DNA of 64,000 nucleotides from Aquimarina sp. BL5 (GCF_003443675.1 NZ_CP031963.1:4115501-4179500); one strand, 5' to 3'. Shown: positions 36,018 to 46,298, counted from the stretch's first letter. Numbers and translations are program-made. Notes: generated by a model from the letters alone, not told the origin.

Positions 36018-39000
36018 TTAAGCGATTTCATGTTCATAATATGTGGATGCATCTTGCAATAATAAATCCAAATATTTATTTTCGTTTTCTAGACGTTGTT
36101 CATCCCATTCTAAATATTTTATAAGATCTTCTTGTACCATAGATCGATATTGACGAACACTATCGATACCAAAGTATAATCTTCCGGTTCGTCGTACAAA
36201 AAAATCAGCCAAACCATTAATCATCTCATGATGTACTCCATACCATACTTCTGACCGAATTAATTTTTCTTCGATTGAATCATTTAAAAAATAACCTACT
36301 TTATTTATGATAGTATTTGCCTGTTTACCGTATGTGGTGGCTAGATACCATCCGTAGTATTCATCCTGTACGTTTAGTTCTTTTAATTGTTGATTGATTT
36401 CCAGAAGATATTTCTCTACTTCTTCGGTATCTTTAAGAGGATCACTTGTAAGAGGAATATTTTGAGTAAACGATTTTGAAAACTGCTCTCTTTTCTTAGA
36501 ACTCATTGTTTTCAGAACTGTATCAATCGTACGTTGCGCCATTTTTCGGTACCCAGTAAGTTTTCCTCCAGCAATCGAAATTAACCCTGTTTTAGAAACA
36601 AAAATTTCATCCTTTCTCGATAATTCTGAAGGGTCTTTGCCATCTTCATGGATAAGTGGTCTGAGTCCAGCCCAATTGGATTCTATGTCATCTATAGTAA
36701 GTTGTACGGTTGGAAACATATTATTTACTGCATCTAATAAATATTGAGCATCTTCCTGTGTAGCTACTACACGATTTAGGTTAGCTTTGTAGTTGGTGTC
36801 AGTAGTTCCAACGTATGTTGCTCGACCTCTTGGAATAGCAAAAATCATTCTTCCATCTGGTACATCGAAGTATACGGATTGTGTAAGCGGAAACTGTTCT
36901 CTGGAAAAAACAATGTGCACTCCTTTAGTAAGATGTAAGTGTTTGTTATTCATAGAATGATCCTTTTCTCGTAATAAATCTACCCAAGGACCGGCTGCCG
37001 AAACGTAATTTCGCGCTTTGATAATAAATCTTTTTTGTGAATTATGATCTAAACATTCTAAGCTTTTGATCTTTCCTTCATCATCATAGTTAAAAGTTGT
37101 CATTTCACAATAATTGATGATATTGGCTCCATAAGAGGCTGCTTTTTTCAGAAGCTCAACAGTAAGCCTTGCGTCATCAGTTCGGTACTCCGCGTAATAA
37201 CCTCCCCCAGTAAGCCCATTTTTATTTAATAATGGTTCTTTGGTGACCGTTTCCTCTATACTTAGCATTTTTCGCTTATCATCTCCTTCTACATTTGCCA
37301 AGAAATCATACACTTTTAACCCTATGGCTGTCATCATTTTTCCATAGGTTCCTCCTTCTATCAATGGTAACAACATCTTTTCTGGTACTACCAGATGAGG
37401 GGCAAGTTTATGAACAGTAGCCCGTTCGCTTCCGGATTCTTTTACAAGTGCAATTTCCATTTGTTTAAGATATCGTAATCCACCGTGAATAAGCTTTGTC
37501 GATTTGTTACTGGTTCCAGAAGCAAAGTCGTTTTTTTCTACTAAACAGACTTTTAGTCCTCTAGAAGCCGCGTCCAAAGCAATTCCTGCTCCTGTGACTC
37601 CTCCACCAATAATAATAAGGTCATATTTAGTTGTCTGAGCTTTTTGTAATTGTATATGTCGATCAAGAATAGAAAATCGAATGGGACCTTCCTCTTTAGC
37701 AGAGAGCATTTTGGCATTAGAAGACTTTGTGCGTTCTACCGCTTCTTTCCATCCACTGTATTTTCTGTTTCGCTCATGTTCTGTAATCTGGGGTTTAAAC
37801 TTGGTATCTACAATTCTAATTTTTGAAATATCCTTTTTTGTCCAAACCCCAGCTTTTATCCCTGCCAGGAATGCAGCACCAAGTGCTGTTACTTCTAACA
37901 TTGCAGGCCGATCTACTTCTACATTTAGAATGTCTGCCTGAAATTGCATTAAATAGCTGTTATTAGATGCTCCACCATCTACTTTAAGTTCTTTCATAAG
38001 TTTGCCACTATCTTCTATCATTGCGTCTAACACATCCCTAGTTTGATAGGCTAAGGCATCTACGGTGGCTTTTATGATTTCATTTTTTCCTGAATCCAGT
38101 GTCAGTCCGTAAATAGCTCCTTTCGCATTCATATCCCAATAAGGAGCTCCTAAACCTGCAAATGCGGGTACTACGTATAACCCTTCTGAAGATGGAGTAG
38201 ATTTACAGATTTCTTCGGTTTCTGAGGCTTTTGTAATTACTTGTAATTTATCACGTAACCATTGCACAGAAGCACCTCCAACAAAAACGCTTCCTTCTAA
38301 TGCGTATTTTATATTGTCTTCTGGAAGACTGCAGCACAAAGTAGTTAGTAAGCCATTCTTAGATTGATACGCTTTTTTTCCTGTATTTAACAATAAAAAA
38401 CAGCCAGTTCCATATGTGTTTTTAGCAATTCCCGATTTGTATCCGCCTTGTCCAAATAATGAAGCTTGTTGATCTCCAGCAACACCATATATCGGAATTT
38501 CTTTTCCTTGGTAAGAAATATTTCCAAAATCGGATGAAGAATGCTGAACTTCAGGGAGCATGTTCCTTGGGACATTTAAAGCATTCAGCATAGTTTCATC
38601 CCATTCTAATCGTATAATATTATAAAGCATCGTTCTAGACACATTAGAATGATCCGTGACATGTTTAGCTCCATTAGTAAATTTCCAAATCAGCCAGGTA
38701 TCTATTGTGCCAAATAATAAATCTCCTCTTTCAGCTTTTTCTCTGGCACCTTCTACATTATCTAGTATCCATTTTAATTTTGTTCCGGAAAAATAAGAGT
38801 CAATTACTAAGCCTGTATTTTTAGATATATAATCTTCTAGACCAATAGATTTAAGATTTTTACAAATTTTCGATGTTCTCTTATCTAGCCATACGATGGC
38901 GTTGTAAATAGGCTTTCCTGTTGTTTTGTCCCAAACTACGGTAGTTTCCCTTTGATTGGTAATGCCTACTCCTGCAATCTCATCCGTACTTATTTTGGAT

Positions 39001-39197
39001 TCAGATAATACTTCTTCAAATACTTCTTGTTGATGCCTGAAAATCTCAATAGGATCATGTTCTACCCATCCTGATTTAGGATAATGTTGGGTTAATTCTT
39101 TCTGAGCAATACCACGAATAGTACCTTTATTGTCAAAAATGATGGCTCTGGTACTTGTGGTTCCTTGGTCAAAAGCAATAATATATTTTTTATTCAT
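36018..39197 (-). CDS. glpK: Fusion of glycerol kinase (GlpK) and glycerol-3-phosphate dehydrogenase (GlpD)
   Basis: One uninterrupted 1059-codon frame encodes two complete enzymes. Residues 1 to about 495 are glycerol kinase: AFDQGTTSTRAIIFD, the ITNQRETTVVWDK loop, DTWLIWKFTNG, GDQQASLFGQ, TYGTGCFLLLNTG and DGGASNNSYLMQFQAD. After a linker of about 30 residues comes an FAD-dependent dehydrogenase with GGGVTGAG at 531-538, GTSNKSTKLIHGGLRYL, GPWVDLLR, KGVHIVF and GGKLTGYRKMA. The enzyme would convert glycerol to dihydroxyacetone phosphate in two linked steps, passing electrons to quinone at the membrane. These enzymes are normally separate. It lies between an alpha-galactosidase and a sugar symporter. 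Confidence 0.95.
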   Translation of the reverse strand: MNKKYIIAFDQGTTSTRAIIFDNKGTIRGIAQKELTQHYPKSGWVEHDPIEIFRHQQEVFEEVLSESKISTDEIAGVGITNQRETTVVWDKTTGKPIYNAIVWLDKRTSKICKNLKSIGLEDYISKNTGLVIDSYFSGTKLKWILDNVEGAREKAERGDLLFGTIDTWLIWKFTNGAKHVTDHSNVSRTMLYNIIRLEWDETMLNALNVPRNMLPEVQHSSSDFGNISYQGKEIPIYGVAGDQQASLFGQGGYKSGIAKNTYGTGCFLLLNTGKKAYQSKNGLLTTLCCSLPEDNIKYALEGSVFVGGASVQWLRDKLQVITKASETEEICKSTPSSEGLYVVPAFAGLGAPYWDMNAKGAIYGLTLDSGKNEIIKATVDALAYQTRDVLDAMIEDSGKLMKELKVDGGASNNSYLMQFQADILNVEVDRPAMLEVTALGAAFLAGIKAGVWTKKDISKIRIVDTKFKPQITEHERNRKYSGWKEAVERTKSSNAKMLSAKEEGPIRFSILDRHIQLQKAQTTKYDLIIIGGGVTGAGIALDAASRGLKVCLVEKNDFASGTSNKSTKLIHGGLRYLKQMEIALVKESGSERATVHKLAPHLVVPEKMLLPLIEGGTYGKMMTAIGLKVYDFLANVEGDDKRKMLSIEETVTKEPLLNKNGLTGGGYYAEYRTDDARLTVELLKKAASYGANIINYCEMTTFNYDDEGKIKSLECLDHNSQKRFIIKARNYVSAAGPWVDLLREKDHSMNNKHLHLTKGVHIVFSREQFPLTQSVYFDVPDGRMIFAIPRGRATYVGTTDTNYKANLNRVVATQEDAQYLLDAVNNMFPTVQLTIDDIESNWAGLRPLIHEDGKDPSELSRKDEIFVSKTGLISIAGGKLTGYRKMAQRTIDTVLKTMSSKKREQFSKSFTQNIPLTSDPLKDTEEVEKYLLEINQQLKELNVQDEYYGWYLATTYGKQANTIINKVGYFLNDSIEEKLIRSEVWYGVHHEMINGLADFFVRRTGRLYFGIDSVRQYRSMVQEDLIKYLEWDEQRLENENKYLDLLLQDASTYYEHEIA

Positions 39198-39277
39198 CAG
39201 AGGATATTTGACTTTATTTTTATATGCTTTATTTAGTCATTGATTTTCTATAATTATCTTAAAAAGATAGTAGATGT

Positions 39278-39312
39278 TTTAGATATTCGTCAATTTATTA
39301 TAAATATCTAAA
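39278..39312. repeat. AT-rich inverted repeat in the glpKD upstream gap
   Basis: TTTAGATATT at 39278-39287 and AATATCTAAA at 39303-39312 are perfect 10-bp arms around a 15-base spacer. It lies in the 211-base gap between the alpha-galactosidase and the kinase-dehydrogenase gene. It could be an operator, a weak terminator or an mRNA hairpin. I see no TAnnTTTG box in this gap on the minus strand. Confidence 0.35.
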
Positions 39313-39408
39313 TTATTTAAGTAATGAAAAAGATAAATGATAATTAAAAAAAATGTAATCGTTTGTATTATTTTTTATATGAGATATGATCACTTTTACA
39401 GATTATTT

Positions 39409-41190
39409 TTAAAATAGTACATTTCCAGTTTCAGTGTTCTTTTCTAATATGATTAATCCGCAAGCAGGGACTTTTATCTGAATAGCACCTATAAGAATCA
39501 TTATATCGCATTCCTGTACTTTTTTTCCGGTACAATCGTAGGTAACACAATGGTATGCTCCATAATTTTGGTTACTAGTTAGTATAACCTTCGTATTTAG
39601 TTGACCATTTATGATATCGATTCTGTTTGTTTTTTCTTCAAAATCAATTATGTAATTATCAAATAACCCAATAATTGTATGTTCCCCTAAAGAGGATTTA
39701 AGTAATGAATAGTTTGCTAAAGGTTTTTGTGGTGTAAATTTTCCTTTTAAGAAAACATCGGAATGATTTCTCCAATAATGGGTGTAAAAATCAATCATTG
39801 ATAACTCATCTGATGTCGCTTTTTGGAGTAAAATAGAAAGCTGTGGGACTCCAAATAAAGTATTCACCAATTGTAATGCTTTTATTTCTAAAGGTTCTTG
39901 CTCGTGATAAGTAAACATATCACTGTGTACAGCAGTTTCGCCACAAAGCATCTTAATATCAGTAATACGTACTCTATTCATAACAGAATCACCCGGACAG
40001 TCAAATGCTCTGAACATGTTACCGTATTTGCGCATAGCCGGACCTGTATATTTTTGACGAAATTCGATAACAACTTCTGGATTGATGGCATGTAAGGAAC
40101 TCATGATATCTGTCATTAATCGATCTACCGCAAGATTCACTGAGGAGTAATCCCTTCCTTCTTCTTTAGTTAGTTTGGTACTGGGATATACTTTAAATTC
40201 ATCGATGAAATCTAGTTTAAAACCATCAATTCCCCATGCTTCTAATGCATCTACATATAAGCTTACTAGATATTGCCTTACTTCGGGATACCTAGGGTCA
40301 AATACAGGAGCCCAACGATGTTCTTCTGTAAGGAATTTACCTTTAAATTTTTTATATGCTTTTGATTTTTTACCGCAGAAAGGAACAGAATACCATAAGG
40401 CTAATTTCATTCCTGTAGTATGAATTCTGCTGACAAAGTTTTTCATTTCGGGAATTCTCTCGGGATACCAATCACCTGTATAATCATACCCTCTGTTTTC
40501 ATCATTAGTTTGCCAACCATCGTCTAGTATTATTAACTCATATCCTAATGTAGAAGCAATTTTACATTCTTTAATGAGATCATCTTCATCGAGTTTTTGA
40601 TGGAATTGGTACCAGGTAGAATAAACCGGAACTTTTGCTAAATCAGGAACAATTGCTGGAGTGAGATTTTCAAAACTCTCCCACCATTTTCCTACATTTT
40701 TTAAAGATTCCGAAAAATGTTGATGACTTTGATCAATTCTTAGTTGTGCGTTATAGTCCGTAATTTCATGATATCTTTCTGTAAAAAATGAAATATGACA
40801 ATAAATACAATTATCTTCTTCTCTATATAATGCATTTAACTTTTTGGTATTTATAGCATCAGAGCAGGCAAAAGTAATGATGTTACCGTCATCATGACCA
40901 AATAAAGAAATTACCGGTGAGTCTACAGAAATTCTTGATTCCATATGATCTAGCTCCCAATCATCCATGATTCTTTTTGCAAAATCTGTTGTAGGTTTCC
41001 AAACACCCTTTACATTAATAACAGGAATTTTCCATTTGAAAGTTACTTTTTGCGGTTGGAATTCTGTTTCAGATGAAAAATTAATATTATATATAGTAAC
41101 TCCGTTTTGTTCTTCAAGTAGGGTTATGTCAACTTGAAAATCATTGGACTTTTGTATTACCTCTATGTTGTGAGTAAGTATTTCTTTCAT
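39409..41190 (-). CDS. GH36-type alpha-galactosidase, cytoplasmic
   Basis: A 593-residue alpha-galactosidase that would release galactose from alpha-galactosides. The TIM barrel shows STWYQFHQ, ELIILDDGWQ, GMKLALWYSVP and IDGFKLDFIDEF, whose Asp327 fits the GH36 nucleophile. RAFDCPGD at 394-401 supplies the acid/base candidate, Asp397 or Asp401. There is no signal peptide, so hydrolysis takes place in the cytoplasm after uptake. It is shorter than the roughly 700-residue GH36 enzymes and belongs to a divergent branch. It is 31 bases downstream of the FG-GAP lipoprotein and precedes the glycerol kinase fusion. Confidence 0.85.
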   Translation of the reverse strand: MKEILTHNIEVIQKSNDFQVDITLLEEQNGVTIYNINFSSETEFQPQKVTFKWKIPVINVKGVWKPTTDFAKRIMDDWELDHMESRISVDSPVISLFGHDDGNIITFACSDAINTKKLNALYREEDNCIYCHISFFTERYHEITDYNAQLRIDQSHQHFSESLKNVGKWWESFENLTPAIVPDLAKVPVYSTWYQFHQKLDEDDLIKECKIASTLGYELIILDDGWQTNDENRGYDYTGDWYPERIPEMKNFVSRIHTTGMKLALWYSVPFCGKKSKAYKKFKGKFLTEEHRWAPVFDPRYPEVRQYLVSLYVDALEAWGIDGFKLDFIDEFKVYPSTKLTKEEGRDYSSVNLAVDRLMTDIMSSLHAINPEVVIEFRQKYTGPAMRKYGNMFRAFDCPGDSVMNRVRITDIKMLCGETAVHSDMFTYHEQEPLEIKALQLVNTLFGVPQLSILLQKATSDELSMIDFYTHYWRNHSDVFLKGKFTPQKPLANYSLLKSSLGEHTIIGLFDNYIIDFEEKTNRIDIINGQLNTKVILTSNQNYGAYHCVTYDCTGKKVQECDIMILIGAIQIKVPACGLIILEKNTETGNVLF

Positions 41191-41221
41191 GTACCTTTTT
41201 ATCCTTTGATATTTTGTAAAA

Positions 41222-44200
41222 TCAGTTTTTTGCTAAAACAGTTCTCTTTTTGATGATACTATGCACCACGATACTGTCATTGTTTTGTGTGGCAAAAACT
41301 AATTTTTCGTTATTTTTCTTTTGGACAGAAATGATATGATTGGATTGTTTTGCAACCAAAAAACCACTTTTATTATTTTCTATCGGAATGAATCCTTCTT
41401 TTGATCCCTTTAGATATACTCCTATCATAGCATCGTGTCTTCCGTAGTTTGCTTCTGCAGAATAATTGTTACCTACGATCAAAACATCTTTAAAACCATC
41501 CTGATCAATATCTTCTACAAGAAAATCATTTATAGGGGATCGTTGACAAACTTCTGGTAAATAGGATACTTTAAAAGTGTTGTTTCCTATGTTCTCTGCA
41601 TAAATTGATTGAAATATGTGAGCGCTGAGAGTTTCTTTGTCTAAATCATTGATGTTTAATAATTCCTGAAAGCTAACTTTGGCAAATTCATTGTATGTAG
41701 GGAATCGTTTTTTTAAGCCCACCAATTGCTTCATAATGTCATCTCGAGTATGGATCGGTTGAAGAGATAAGCCATCCTCAGTTTCGAAATACTGAGCTAA
41801 AACGGGATCGATACTTCCGTTATTATCAAAATCCTTTGTATATACATACACCGCTTTATCAAACATTGGCTGGATAAATCCATTAGTTCCTTGATTACCT
41901 GCAAGTATATCCTGATCGCCGTCGTTATCAAAATCTGCGAGCGTTATACTGTTCCACCAACCGGACATTTCTATTTTTTTTCCTTCTGTATCTTGCCATC
42001 GTATCGGGATTTCTTTTGCTCCATCTTTGTTTACATCATAGACGGAAATAGGCATCCATTGTCCAACTACGATTAGCTCTTTTATTTTGTTATTATTAAT
42101 GTCTGCCCAGCTCGCATCGGTTACAATACCTAAGTTAGAGAAGTTAATCTTATTGTTTAAAGAGAGTTTACCTTGTTGACTCGTCAGTATATAACTGGGT
42201 GTATGAAGGGGATACTTGCCTGGCAGAATACCACCACCTATGAAAATGTTTTGGGATCCATTAGAATCTACCTCATTAGCAACGACACAAGTTGTATTTG
42301 TTTTAATTTTAGAAAGAACTTTGTCATTTGACACAGAAAAATCACCTTTACCATTGTTAATGTATATTCTGTCTCTTAATAAATCTTCATTATTTCCGGC
42401 ATCACTACCTCCACTTCCGATATATAAATCTTTATCTCCATCTTGATCTATGTCGATAAACAATGAGCCAGTGTCTTCATATTTGATATCTAATTTTTGG
42501 ATAGGACGATAAATTCCATTTTGATCTTCAGAAAAAAGAGTGCCTGGAATGTTTTTGCTACCTCCAATGAAAATCTCATCGCCTTGTTGATTGTCAATGT
42601 TTCCTTTTATAATACAAGGGCCTAGAGCATTAAATTGATGACTTAATAATGATTGTTGTATATAATCATTCGAGTAATTTTCTTTATGCAAGTAAGAAAA
42701 CGAAGCATGCTCTTTTTCGAAAATTAAATCTATTTCTTCTTCCGAATTTTTATTTGAAGAAGCAAGATAGTTTATAGTTAAGCGTTGGTTTTTGGAGACA
42801 CTTTTTGCGGTACTAACCTTTCCATCTGGCCATACTATTTGTAATGAGTCTACTATTTCTGAGTGAATACCAAAATGAATAATTGGTTCTACAGAAGATA
42901 AATATCCTTTAACTGTAGATTGATACTGTGTTTGTTCGTTACCGTTTTCCCACAAAGTAATTTTTGATCCTATGGCACTTCTGTTTTTGTCAGTTCCTTT
43001 TAGTTGTATTCTCAAGAACTTTTTACCTTTTTCTGAAGTGTGATTTTCTAAGATAAAAGCAGGACTGTTAATATTATTAATAATCAAATCTAAGTCTCCA
43101 TCCAAATCTAAGTCTGCATATGCAGAACCATTAGAGTAGGATTTTTGATTTTCTATCCATTGAGAAGAAACATCGGTAAATTGAGTTTCCCCATTATTTT
43201 TATACATTACATTAGGAAGATGAATTCCCGGGAGTTGTTCAACAAGACTTTTAAATTTCTCTTTTCTGGCCGCAGGAGTTCCAAAAATGTTGTTGTATTC
43301 TGAGTAGTTGATAAAATCCAGATCGGTAATATCTTTTACATAGCCATTAGTAATATAGATGTCTTTATTACCATCATTATCATAATCTGCAATTAATGGT
43401 GCCCAACTCCAATCTGTACTGGCTATACCTGAAGCAAATCCAATTTCTGAAGCTGGAAGTATTTCACCTTTTATAAAACCATTGTGCAGTTGTAAGGTGT
43501 TATGAATATATTGAGGAGTGTACCCATTTCTCTGAGACAATAAATATTTATCATAATTATTGGAACCTAACATTTTCTTTTGTCTCTCATAATTATTAGG
43601 AAGCATATCTACAACCATAATATCTGGTAATATATCATTGTTTATATCTGCCACATCAACACCCATCGCATTGTATGTTTGCTTAGATAAGACTTGTTGA
43701 TTGACTTCATCAAACCCAAGATGCATACCAATGGTATCAGCCCCTTTGTTTATATAGATGAGATCATTGGTGATAAAATCATTACTGATGTATATATCAG
43801 GCAAATTATCATTGTTAAAATCATTAATAGCAACTCCTAATCCAAATCCTTTATGAGTGATTCCTAAACTATCGGACACGTTGGTAAAGTATATTTGATT
43901 CGTATTTTCTTTGGTTTTGTTTTCTAATAAATAATCTGATAAATGTTTAGGTTGGTATTTTTTAGGAATAGGGGTATTCCTATCTCTTTTTGTATTTCCA
44001 TTATGGACAATATATGCGTCTAAATCACCATCCAGATCATAGTCAAAAAAAACAGTTTGTTGACTGTAATTTCCATCGTCTAATCCGTAAATTGAAGCTT
44101 GTTCTTCAAAATAAGGAATACCTTTTTCGTTTAATCCCTTGTTCACGAATAATAAATTATTACAATCATTGTCGCAGTGAGCTCCTCCAACATTAAGGTA

Positions 44201-44581
44201 AATATCATCTAATCCATCTGTGTTTATGTCTACAATACTTACTCCGGTAATCCACGAATTTGTTTTAAAATGTGACACGACTGAAACATCTTGAAATTTC
44301 ATGTTGCCCAGGTTTAAGTACAATTTGCTAGATGTTTGATTTGCAGTAAAAACGATATCAGGTAAGTTATCATTATTGAAATCACCAATGCCAACACCTC
44401 CGCCGTTATAACAATATTGAAAATCAATAACATTGATAGAGTCATTTTCAATAATAGTATTTTGAAAAGCGATGCCACTATGTGAAGAGGGAACTAGTGT
44501 AAATAAAAAATCTTCTGATGGTTGTTTTTTGCAACCAAAAAGTAATAGAATTAGAGCGATATGAATTAGATTTTTTTTCAA
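41222..44581 (-). CDS. Large FG-GAP/VCBS and ASPIC/UnbV repeat lipoprotein
   Basis: About 1119 residues from a likely TTG start at 44579-44581. The frame has no ATG before the signal sequence, and TTG at 44581 yields KKNLIHIALILLLFGCK, a model lipoprotein signal with Cys17. The open frame extends further upstream, but that part overlaps a hairpin. The protein contains many FG-GAP calcium-loop repeats of the form DxNxDxxxD (for example DFNNDNLPD, DINTDGLDD, DYDLDGDLD), then an ASPIC/UnbV domain with SAIGSKITLW and WPDGK, and then a further set of FG-GAP repeats. Placed directly after SusD, it may be a surface ligand-binding partner of the SusCD transporter; that is inference. Confidence 0.82.
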   Translation of the reverse strand: MKKNLIHIALILLLFGCKKQPSEDFLFTLVPSSHSGIAFQNTIIENDSINVIDFQYCYNGGGVGIGDFNNDNLPDIVFTANQTSSKLYLNLGNMKFQDVSVVSHFKTNSWITGVSIVDINTDGLDDIYLNVGGAHCDNDCNNLLFVNKGLNEKGIPYFEEQASIYGLDDGNYSQQTVFFDYDLDGDLDAYIVHNGNTKRDRNTPIPKKYQPKHLSDYLLENKTKENTNQIYFTNVSDSLGITHKGFGLGVAINDFNNDNLPDIYISNDFITNDLIYINKGADTIGMHLGFDEVNQQVLSKQTYNAMGVDVADINNDILPDIMVVDMLPNNYERQKKMLGSNNYDKYLLSQRNGYTPQYIHNTLQLHNGFIKGEILPASEIGFASGIASTDWSWAPLIADYDNDGNKDIYITNGYVKDITDLDFINYSEYNNIFGTPAARKEKFKSLVEQLPGIHLPNVMYKNNGETQFTDVSSQWIENQKSYSNGSAYADLDLDGDLDLIINNINSPAFILENHTSEKGKKFLRIQLKGTDKNRSAIGSKITLWENGNEQTQYQSTVKGYLSSVEPIIHFGIHSEIVDSLQIVWPDGKVSTAKSVSKNQRLTINYLASSNKNSEEEIDLIFEKEHASFSYLHKENYSNDYIQQSLLSHQFNALGPCIIKGNIDNQQGDEIFIGGSKNIPGTLFSEDQNGIYRPIQKLDIKYEDTGSLFIDIDQDGDKDLYIGSGGSDAGNNEDLLRDRIYINNGKGDFSVSNDKVLSKIKTNTTCVVANEVDSNGSQNIFIGGGILPGKYPLHTPSYILTSQQGKLSLNNKINFSNLGIVTDASWADINNNKIKELIVVGQWMPISVYDVNKDGAKEIPIRWQDTEGKKIEMSGWWNSITLADFDNDGDQDILAGNQGTNGFIQPMFDKAVYVYTKDFDNNGSIDPVLAQYFETEDGLSLQPIHTRDDIMKQLVGLKKRFPTYNEFAKVSFQELLNINDLDKETLSAHIFQSIYAENIGNNTFKVSYLPEVCQRSPINDFLVEDIDQDGFKDVLIVGNNYSAEANYGRHDAMIGVYLKGSKEGFIPIENNKSGFLVAKQSNHIISVQKKNNEKLVFATQNNDSIVVHSIIKKRTVLAKN

Positions 44582-44606
44582 AAAAAGTGTTATAAAATTT
44601 TCAAAA

Positions 44607-44636
44607 CCAAGCAAACTTTCCCCTTAGTTTGCTTGG
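44607..44636 (-). terminator. Intercistronic hairpin after susD (attenuator)
   Basis: On the minus strand CCAAGCAAACT and AGTTTGCTTGG form a perfect 11-bp stem with an 8-base loop, followed by TTTTGAAAATTTT. It lies between the susD stop and the TTG start of the next gene. It can act as a partial terminator that lowers expression of downstream enzyme genes relative to susCD, or stabilise the susCD message. Confidence 0.75.
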
Positions 44637-44687
44637 TTGACTAAAACAACTAAATATTACAATCAAACAATTACTTGTGTTATAAGT

Positions 44688-46277
44688 TTAGTATCCATCA
44701 TTCTGATCTAAGTTAGGGTTGGCCTGTAATTCTGGCAATGGAATCCATAAAAGTTCATCTTGTCCAGTAGTAAATACGGCAGCTGGTCCTGCAAGAGATT
44801 TAGGATGACGCCCTCCTGCTACAGTAGAGCCAGGGCCTAATATATCATCTGCTAATTCCCAACGTACTAAATCGAAAAATCGATGCCCTTCACCGGTTAA
44901 TTCCATAACTCGTTCATCTATAATAGCTTGTTCTACTTCTTCTTTGGATAATGTATTAGGTAATAGCGAAATCTGTGCGCGTTCTCTAACTTGATTGATG
45001 AATGGTATGGCATTTGGCGTGGCGCCATTTTCATTAAGAGCTTCGGCTAACATTAATAATACATCAGCATACCGAATGATTCTCCAGTTAGTTCCTAATG
45101 TATGTCCAAAACCAGGAATTTCTGAGCTAGATAAACCCTCATCTAAACCTGCATATTTCCTAGAAAATAGAGCTGGAACTCCTCGGTTTTCTGCTGTTTC
45201 TATACTTGGAGCGAAATCTTCTACAAACGGAGTTCCTCCATATCCGGTAGCTCCAGGATAATCAAAGGCAATGGTCGCATTTCTTCTTACCATATCTCCG
45301 TTATCTTCAAAAACTTGAAGGATATGTGGATTTATGACATGTCCTTGATCTAGGCTGATATGTGGAGGAGAGTAATCAATGTACCAATTGGATTGAGATC
45401 CTGTAAGTGGCGAGTCTGCTCCCCAAACAAAATTATCTTGTTCTACATATTGTAGTTCGTATACAGATTCTGTATTATTTTCTAGAGAGGAATTAGATGA
45501 AAAATTATTCCTATAATTTTCAGAAGGAAGTAAAGAATATCCCAGTGTAGTTACTTCTGTAAAGTCCGTAACAGCATTTGCCCAGTCTTCCATATATAAA
45601 TAGGTTTTTCCTCGTAATGCAAGTGCTGACCCTCTGGTAGGACGTCCTACGTCGTTTGACCCCCAAGATTGCGGAAGTCTGTTCACAGCCTCTGTCAGGT
45701 CTGCAATGATCGCTTCGTTAAACATTGCCGGTGTGGCGTTAGAAGGGAAAAACTCTTCTGGGTTTTCAGTGTTCGGTGTTTGCATAACAAGTGGAGCAGT
45801 TCCAAAAAGATTTAGTAAATACCAATTACAGAATGCACGTTGAAAATGTGCTTGTCCTAAAATTTCATTTTGAACTTCTCCTGATAGCACTCCGTTTTCT
45901 GCATCTTCTTCAATAATTTTATTAGCTCTAGCGATAGATTGATATAATTGAGGATATAAGTCTACTGCCCATCTAGAGATACCAGGCTGTCCTTCTAAAG
46001 TAGACATTGTTGTATTTTGTTGGAACGGAATTACGTTGTAGGCGTCTGATCGTAACATAGCACCAGTATGGATAACTCGTCCCCAAAATAAAACAGCAGT
46101 TATAGGATGATACATACCATTAACAGCAAGTCTAAAGTCATTTTCCGTTTGGAAGAATTCAGGTTCTGCTACATTATTAGGATTCGAAATATTAAGGTCT
46201 TCTTCATTACAGCTATAATACATTACTAGAAAAAGTAATAGCGTTATAAAAGGAAATAGTTTTTTAATTGTTTTCAT
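44688..46277 (-). CDS. SusD/RagB-family surface lipoprotein
   Basis: A 529-residue SusD-like outer-membrane lipoprotein that caps the SusC channel and binds the ligand. The signal peptide ends in LVMYYSC with lipobox Cys23. SusD features are NPNNVAEPEFFQTENDFRLAVNGMY, the TPR-like helices, RGSALALRGKTYLYMEDWANAV, and a C-terminal RYADVLLMLAEALNE and GHRFFDLVRWE. It begins 21 bases after susC, in the usual order. The ligand cannot be deduced from its sequence. Confidence 0.95.
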   Translation of the reverse strand: MKTIKKLFPFITLLLFLVMYYSCNEEDLNISNPNNVAEPEFFQTENDFRLAVNGMYHPITAVLFWGRVIHTGAMLRSDAYNVIPFQQNTTMSTLEGQPGISRWAVDLYPQLYQSIARANKIIEEDAENGVLSGEVQNEILGQAHFQRAFCNWYLLNLFGTAPLVMQTPNTENPEEFFPSNATPAMFNEAIIADLTEAVNRLPQSWGSNDVGRPTRGSALALRGKTYLYMEDWANAVTDFTEVTTLGYSLLPSENYRNNFSSNSSLENNTESVYELQYVEQDNFVWGADSPLTGSQSNWYIDYSPPHISLDQGHVINPHILQVFEDNGDMVRRNATIAFDYPGATGYGGTPFVEDFAPSIETAENRGVPALFSRKYAGLDEGLSSSEIPGFGHTLGTNWRIIRYADVLLMLAEALNENGATPNAIPFINQVRERAQISLLPNTLSKEEVEQAIIDERVMELTGEGHRFFDLVRWELADDILGPGSTVAGGRHPKSLAGPAAVFTTGQDELLWIPLPELQANPNLDQNDGY

Positions 46278-46298
46278 ATCGTATTCTTTTGTGTGTTT

